NCBI GenBank assembly: GCA_019633425.1
Contig: WSUB01000337.1
Coordinates: 1-20,759 of the forward strand
From: Tulasnella sp. 424
Lineage: Eukaryota > Basidiomycota > Agaricomycetes > Cantharellales > Tulasnellaceae
DNA length: 20,759 nucleotides
Reading direction: 5' to 3'
In this document: positions 16,941 through 20,759 of the stretch, piece after piece
Layout: each line of letters opens with the position of its first letter
How positions within the stretch are numbered: position 1 is the first letter of the stretch
The notes under the pieces: generated by a model
The model's database searches: none
The model's input: only the letters and a program-made list of their open reading frames with translations
Told to the model about the DNA's origin: nothing
Program-made: the position numbers and the translations under genes

Positions 16941-19032
16941 GCCTTCCGGTATGTATGGTATGTGCCTTTTACGAACTGAGTCTTGAAGATATCGTGGAAC
17001 TTGTCGGGAAGTCGTCCTAGAGTAGAGTTGATATACTTAAAGCCATTATCGACGTCATGGACCGAATACTGGTAAGGCCATAATCGCTTCAAGGCACCCT
17101 GGACGGACTCCAAAGTAGCTTCAACTGTGGTACTAGCCACTGACCCCAGGGACTTGTTGGAATCCGCGATCTCCATCGAGTCAGAGTCAACCTCCAGGTC
17201 AACATCGATAGGCTTCTCTGGAGATCCAGAAGGCATAGCCAGGGATTGATCTGGTTTTGGTCTCTTTGCAATAGGGCTCTCTGGGGTCGGAATATGCATA
17301 TAGGTACGCTTGAGGGCTGGGTCGAGTCTCGGGACGACAACTTCGACAGTACGATGTGCCCGCCCAGGGATATCAATGCTGAACCTTGGACGAGAAGCCT
17401 CAGCCACTGTTCCGGTAGCTGAGGCTGAGGGGGTGGTCGCAGAGGGTGGAGCGGAAGACTGAGGAACCAAAGTTGCGGAAGAGGAGGAAGGTAATGGACG
17501 TGGCCGACGATTCATGAGATTGCGGGCTGGGAACATGACAAGCGATGCCACTTGCCGGAAGTTGACCAGGGAAGTTGTGTCAAGGTCATAGCAAGCCAAG
17601 AAATAGTATCCGTCATCGTAGATGTGGAAGGCGTGGGTGAACTCAACCGTTTTCCATCGACAATTTCCTTTGCGGTCCTCGATAAACTTGTAAATTAACT
17701 TGGTGGCTTTGTTCAGTCCGGCGATCTCACATAGCATCGTGTCCTCCCCAAAAGACCATGAGCAGGCCAATCGGCGAGCCACCTGCCTCTCTAGCTCGAG
17801 AAAAGACTTGTCTTGCTCCGTCCACACAACGACATTGAAGTTAACCATGTCGACCACATTTTTCGCTCTCCGTGCCTCGTGCTCCTGGAAAGCCTTCTCC
17901 CGGGTCCACATTCTTTCGCCTCTCCAGGCAGCCCAGGTTGGATCAAGGCTTTCGGTGTATCGGTGCTGAGTGGACGAAGAAGAGGAGGCACTTGGAGCAG
18001 GTTGAGAAGTTGATGAAGATGCAAGAGTCTGAGCAGGTTGAGACGGTGGATCTACTCCCATAAGGTCTGCAAGAGTGCTGACGGAAGACGGAACATCGGG
18101 AAACGAGGACGTTGGAGGAGACGGACGAAGGAAGTTGGCAGCTCGCTTGGTTCTTCTGTCGATATCCTTCTGCTGCGTTGTGAGGCAATGAGCGTAGACT
18201 GCGGTGCAACCTCCCTTCGAACGGCAACAGCGTTGACAAGCCTTATGGGTGCACTTGACATTTGCTTTCGTGCGGACACCACTTTCCATCGACGCTGGTG
18301 GCTGGGAGCGGAGGCAGCGATGAAGGTGGGGCAGGAGGGGGTGACAGCGCCATGCTCCGAGACAAGCTGGATGATGGTACTTGCGTCAAGGAATATGCCC
18401 CATCGTGCGGGGCGTGCGAGGGGCCGGATGAGGTGGAGGCATTTTGCAAAGGGGAGTTACGAGTTCGGTCTGGAGGTGATGACGAAGGGAAGTGGATTTG
18501 GAACAGATTGGCGTTGAAGTTATGGTCAAAGAAGGCATTGACCATACAGGATCTTGAGCAGGGACAAATGGTGGAGGAGCAGGTGGCCCAAAGTCTGGAT
18601 GAGGGATAGGAGGGAGGAGATGTGCAGCAATCTCTGTGTAGTCATCAGGGACCCAATCAAAGGCCCTGCATGTACGGTCGCACTAGAGTATAAAGTGACG
18701 TAAGTTAGTATGTGATCTGCGCACCAAATGTTGCATCAAAACTTGTACCTGCCAGTAAATCCGTCCCTCATTAGTTGGTGTAGTTGTGCCATTGCAGACC
18801 TTGGGTTCAAGGGCGATGTGGAGACTGCAGTCAAGGTGGCGCGGACAGAGGATGGCGCAGACCTGCTGGCTGTTGAGGATTGGAAGACGCGCCTGGCGCG
18901 AGGGTGTAAGCATATGGCTGGCGTTAAAGTGAGGGAAGTGACGCATAACGAAAAGAGCGGTGGTGGGGATTAAGGGAAAGGTATCAATACATTGGGGAGG
19001 TGTTGGAGAGGTGTTGCTCGTCGCCGGACCAC

Positions 19033-19040
19033 CTTAAATA
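19033..19040 (-). promoter_or_regulatory. TATA-like box upstream of the zinc-finger gene
   Basis: TATTTAAG on the minus strand, 87 bases upstream of the ATG at 18946-18944. Distance and sequence fit a core promoter, but no other promoter evidence is visible. Confidence 0.35.
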
Positions 19041-19610
19041 GCGGTTGCCCTCCCTCCTAACCATATCTTTGCCCGTTGCCTATTGCTGGCGGTGCCGCAG
19101 ACATCTTTTACCGTTTATTGATGTGTTGGGTGTTTGTTGGTTCAGATTCCAATTCCATTGAGTTCTGTTGTCGCATTGTGTGGCGTTATTGCAACGTATA
19201 TGGTAAACCAACAAAGATCTATATTGCCGGGAAGAGTACAACTTTAGATACCGATTGTTTATGAGGGGAGCTCTGTTGGTTTGTTATTCAAAGAGGGACT
19301 GATTAGCGTGCTGGCTGGATGCTGGGTGGGTTGAGAACGGGAGCTCCTGCGGTTCACGGTCCACGGGTTCATGGACTTGTTTCCGTGGTTTCGGACTTTC
19401 TGGAGATCCCTTGCCTTTCTTCCCGTCTTCAAAGGCCCCCAATGCTGTGTGTTTCTTTGTTTGCTCTCTCTTCAACGAGTCTCTTTTCGACCCATTCGGC
19501 AGGTCATGCTGGGCCCAGTCGAATGCCATTGCTCCCACTGCGGTAGGGATTTGTATAGTGAAGTTGAACCGTACATTACACGAACTACAGCCACTTCAAA
19601 AGAGCCAAAT
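19041..19610. other. Intergenic stretch between the zinc-finger gene and the right EF-hand copy
   Basis: No confident gene. A minus-strand frame at 19284-19538 is rich in Lys, Pro and Ser, as short chance frames often are, and matches nothing I know. On the minus strand this is the region downstream of the decayed EF-hand gene, whose normal stop has been lost, so its frame runs on to about 19472. Confidence 0.4.
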
Positions 19611-20170
19611 CTAAGATGATCTTGCGTGCCTCTTAATGCGGGAGCAACATCCTCGTAAAACGTTGTGTAGTTCGCATTTCCATCGCTAAATTGAACAACA
19701 AGTTCCATGATTAGCTCCGGGTATTACAAGAAAAGAAACAATCGCGACTCACGGTCCAACTTGCACGCCCTTCATCGGCTCGTCCACTTCAGCAGCCGTC
19801 ATCTTCTCTTCAAGTTGAGTCAAGGCGTAACGCAGTTATCGGCACCGATGAAGCTGCCCTCCTTGTCGAATACCTGGAATCCGTGCACAAACTCCTCTGA
19901 AAGGGGAAAGTATGCCGGTGAGACACATACATCGATGTGCAATACAAAACGGCAAAGATACGCGGTCCGAGAGACGGGTACAACTCACCAGCGCTCCCCA
20001 GATGCTTAAATCCATCTGGACGATTCAAAATCGCAAGGAAAGTCAGATAATGCACCACCAACGCGCAAAGCATCAGCCTACTTCGCAGCATCAAAGCACA
20101 TCACAAGAGCAGCGGCCCACCTTCTCTCAGTGCTTGTTAGACGATTTCCGCCACTTCAGCTTGTGTCGGG
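19611..20170 (-). pseudogene. Decayed Cdc4-type myosin essential light chain (EF-hand) gene, right copy
   Basis: Same family and orientation as the copy at 740-1413. Exon end 20121 carries DPTQAEVAEIV followed by TAA where the left copy has a Glu codon. The next exon (ends 19989) reads ILNRPDGFKHLGSA and splices in phase to 19896-19753, giving EEFVHGFQVFDKEGSFIGA: a third EF-hand one residue short in its loop. A 1-nt deletion follows, then LTQLEEKMTAAEVDEPMKG. A 67-bp intron separates it from the last exon (from 19685), DGNANYTTFYEDV, the degraded fourth EF-hand. The expected stop is missing. The first EF-hand exon is absent: homology ends abruptly near 20170. Several frame lesions make it a pseudogene. 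Confidence 0.8.
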
Positions 20171-20242
20171 TCCGAAACGGTCCCGCTGGCATACCAGCTT
20201 CTTGAAACTGAAGAAGGGGGATCCGACGAAGCGGATCTTGGT

Positions 20243-20266
20243 GAGCCTGAGCCTGAGCCTGAGCCT
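20243..20266. repeat. Hexanucleotide microsatellite (GAGCCT)4
   Basis: Four perfect copies of GAGCCT. Read on the plus strand in the local open frame it encodes Glu-Pro repeats; on the minus strand Gly-Ser repeats. Confidence 0.9.
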
Positions 20267-20272
20267 GACAAG

Positions 20273-20404
20273 ATGGAGGATTCGGGCGACCAATTCTCCT
20301 CGTTGGTGAATCTGTGGGATGTGGCCACTAATGCTCAGATGGTGGAAGGATGGGGAATAGAAGGCCGAATCCATGGCCAGCCCATGCACACTGCGCCGGC
20401 CTGA
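20273..20404 (+). CDS. Small open frame, possible C-terminal exon of an unknown protein
   Basis: 43 codons from ATG 20273 to TGA 20402-20404; the frame is open further upstream to at least 20170 through an acidic stretch (LLETEEGGSDEADLGEPEP). The C-terminal part (SSLVNLWDVATNAQMVEGW) has a natural-looking composition. It starts where homology to the EF-hand pseudogene ends, so it may be a fragment joined there. No family recognised. The opposite strand is also open here. Confidence 0.25.
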   Translation: MEDSGDQFSSLVNLWDVATNAQMVEGWGIEGRIHGQPMHTAPA

Positions 20405-20502
20405 ACTACGTGGATGTACGAGGATCGAAAGAAAGGTGAGATTCGTCCAGAGCTTACAGGACAGTTCCAGCGACGCTGACTTCATATCCGCCAGCATTAG
20501 GG

Positions 20503-20759
20503 ATGACCGACGAGGAGTACGAAGCCCTGACGGACCGGGAATACACGGATTTCACGAAGGTACCAGTCACAGGGAGCAAATCAACATTTTCTGTGGCTGA
20601 AAATTTTGAAGAAAATGCTGGGAGGGGAATCACTTTTCCTGATAATTTTTCATTTTTATCTCTATTTCTACGAGCGCTGCGCGAAGGTATTCGCGGTCTT
20701 CTGGCTCATCTAGCTGATGATAGTCATATGCAATCTTGCCCAGGCGAACTCGAACCTCC
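20503..20759 (+). CDS. Partial open frame running off the right end, unknown protein
   Basis: From ATG 20503 there are 85 codons without a stop to the end of the window. It begins MTDEEYEALTDREYTDFTK, an acidic N-terminus, followed by a segment with ENFEENAGRGITFPDNF and a helix-like LRALREGIRGLLAHLADD. The start codon lies in a purine-rich context (TTAGGGATGA). I recognise no domain. Without the rest of the gene I cannot exclude a chance frame. Confidence 0.4.
   Translation, partial: MTDEEYEALTDREYTDFTKVPVTGSKSTFSVAENFEENAGRGITFPDNFSFLSLFLRALREGIRGLLAHLADDSHMQSCPGELEP

Larger units (their letters stand above)
15410..18946 (-). pseudogene. GRF-like zinc-finger and Cys-cluster protein gene, split by a 1.4-kb LTR-like insertion
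   Basis: Exon 1 (18946-18749, 66 codons) and the start of exon 2 (18682) join across a 66-bp GT..AG intron to give VCNGTTTPTNEGRIYWQ then CDRTCRAFDW, which resembles a GRF zinc finger (N-x-GR-x-Y, C..C..F.W), a nucleic-acid-binding module. A Pro/Ser-rich linker follows; it reads best in another frame between about 18540 and 18270, so either a long intron or two compensating indels lie there. From 18289 the frame is open for 451 codons: a cluster C13-x4-C18-x2-CC-x5-C28, a Ser-rich linker, a conserved-looking domain (residues about 110-260, VVWTEQDKSFLELERQ, YYFLACYDLD) and a KRPKPD basic motif. At codon 451 the insertion 15519-16935 interrupts it. Beyond the insertion 34 more codons (NKLSDEKRQEILALPDDD..RSRH) end at TGA 15410-15412. 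The specific function is unknown. Confidence 0.75.

Noticed and set aside
18038..18517. Plus-strand frame of 159 codons
   Set aside because: Antisense shadow of the minus-strand zinc-finger gene.
1..20759. CRISPR arrays, bacterial operons, tRNA or rRNA genes
   Set aside because: Spliceosomal introns and fungal families mark the window as eukaryotic; I saw no regularly spaced repeats and no tRNA cloverleaf or rRNA sequence.

Overview
The window looks like a transposon-rich accessory region of a filamentous basidiomycete genome, most likely an agaricomycete. The evidence is short GT..AG introns of 47-78 bp, a chromodomain Ty3/Gypsy element with the gag layout usual in mushrooms, a gene with the CxC5/CxC6 cysteine clusters that accompany fungal KDZ transposons, and decayed copies of a Cdc4-type myosin light chain gene. 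No gene in the window is clearly intact.

Layout. (1) 1-1672: a decayed, multi-intron EF-hand gene on the minus strand (about 740-1413); the rest holds nothing I recognise. (2) 1678-11702: a complete Ty3/Gypsy chromovirus on the minus strand, with 393-bp LTRs and a 5-bp target duplication ATCGT. Gag, protease, RT/RNase H, integrase, chromodomain and a further 3' ORF are all recognisable. The long gag-pol frame is cut by five in-frame TGA codons and one 1-nt frameshift. (3) 12009-14221 (plus): a six-exon CxC5/CxC6 gene of the KDZ-associated type, with one frameshift and one in-frame TGA. (4) 14222-15409: non-coding, with two small tandem repeats. (5) 15410-18946 (minus): a gene for a GRF-like zinc-finger protein that also carries a Cys cluster, cut near its 3' end by a 1417-bp LTR-like insertion (15519-16935, duplication TCCAA). 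(6) About 19611-20170 (minus): a second decayed Cdc4-like copy, in the same orientation as the first. (7) 20503-20759 (plus): an open frame that runs off the window.

How it fits together. The parts do not form a pathway; they record insertion and decay. All seven differences between the two Gypsy LTRs lie at CpG positions and are of the CpG-to-TpG/CpA type. All five premature stops in gag-pol, and the one in the KDZ-type gene, are TGA, the stop made from CGA by the same change. This points to deamination of methylated CpG (RIP-like or passive) as the main inactivating force. The two most informative observations are this uniform CpG signature and the exact break of the zinc-finger gene by the 1.4-kb element, where removing the insert and one duplication copy restores an open frame.
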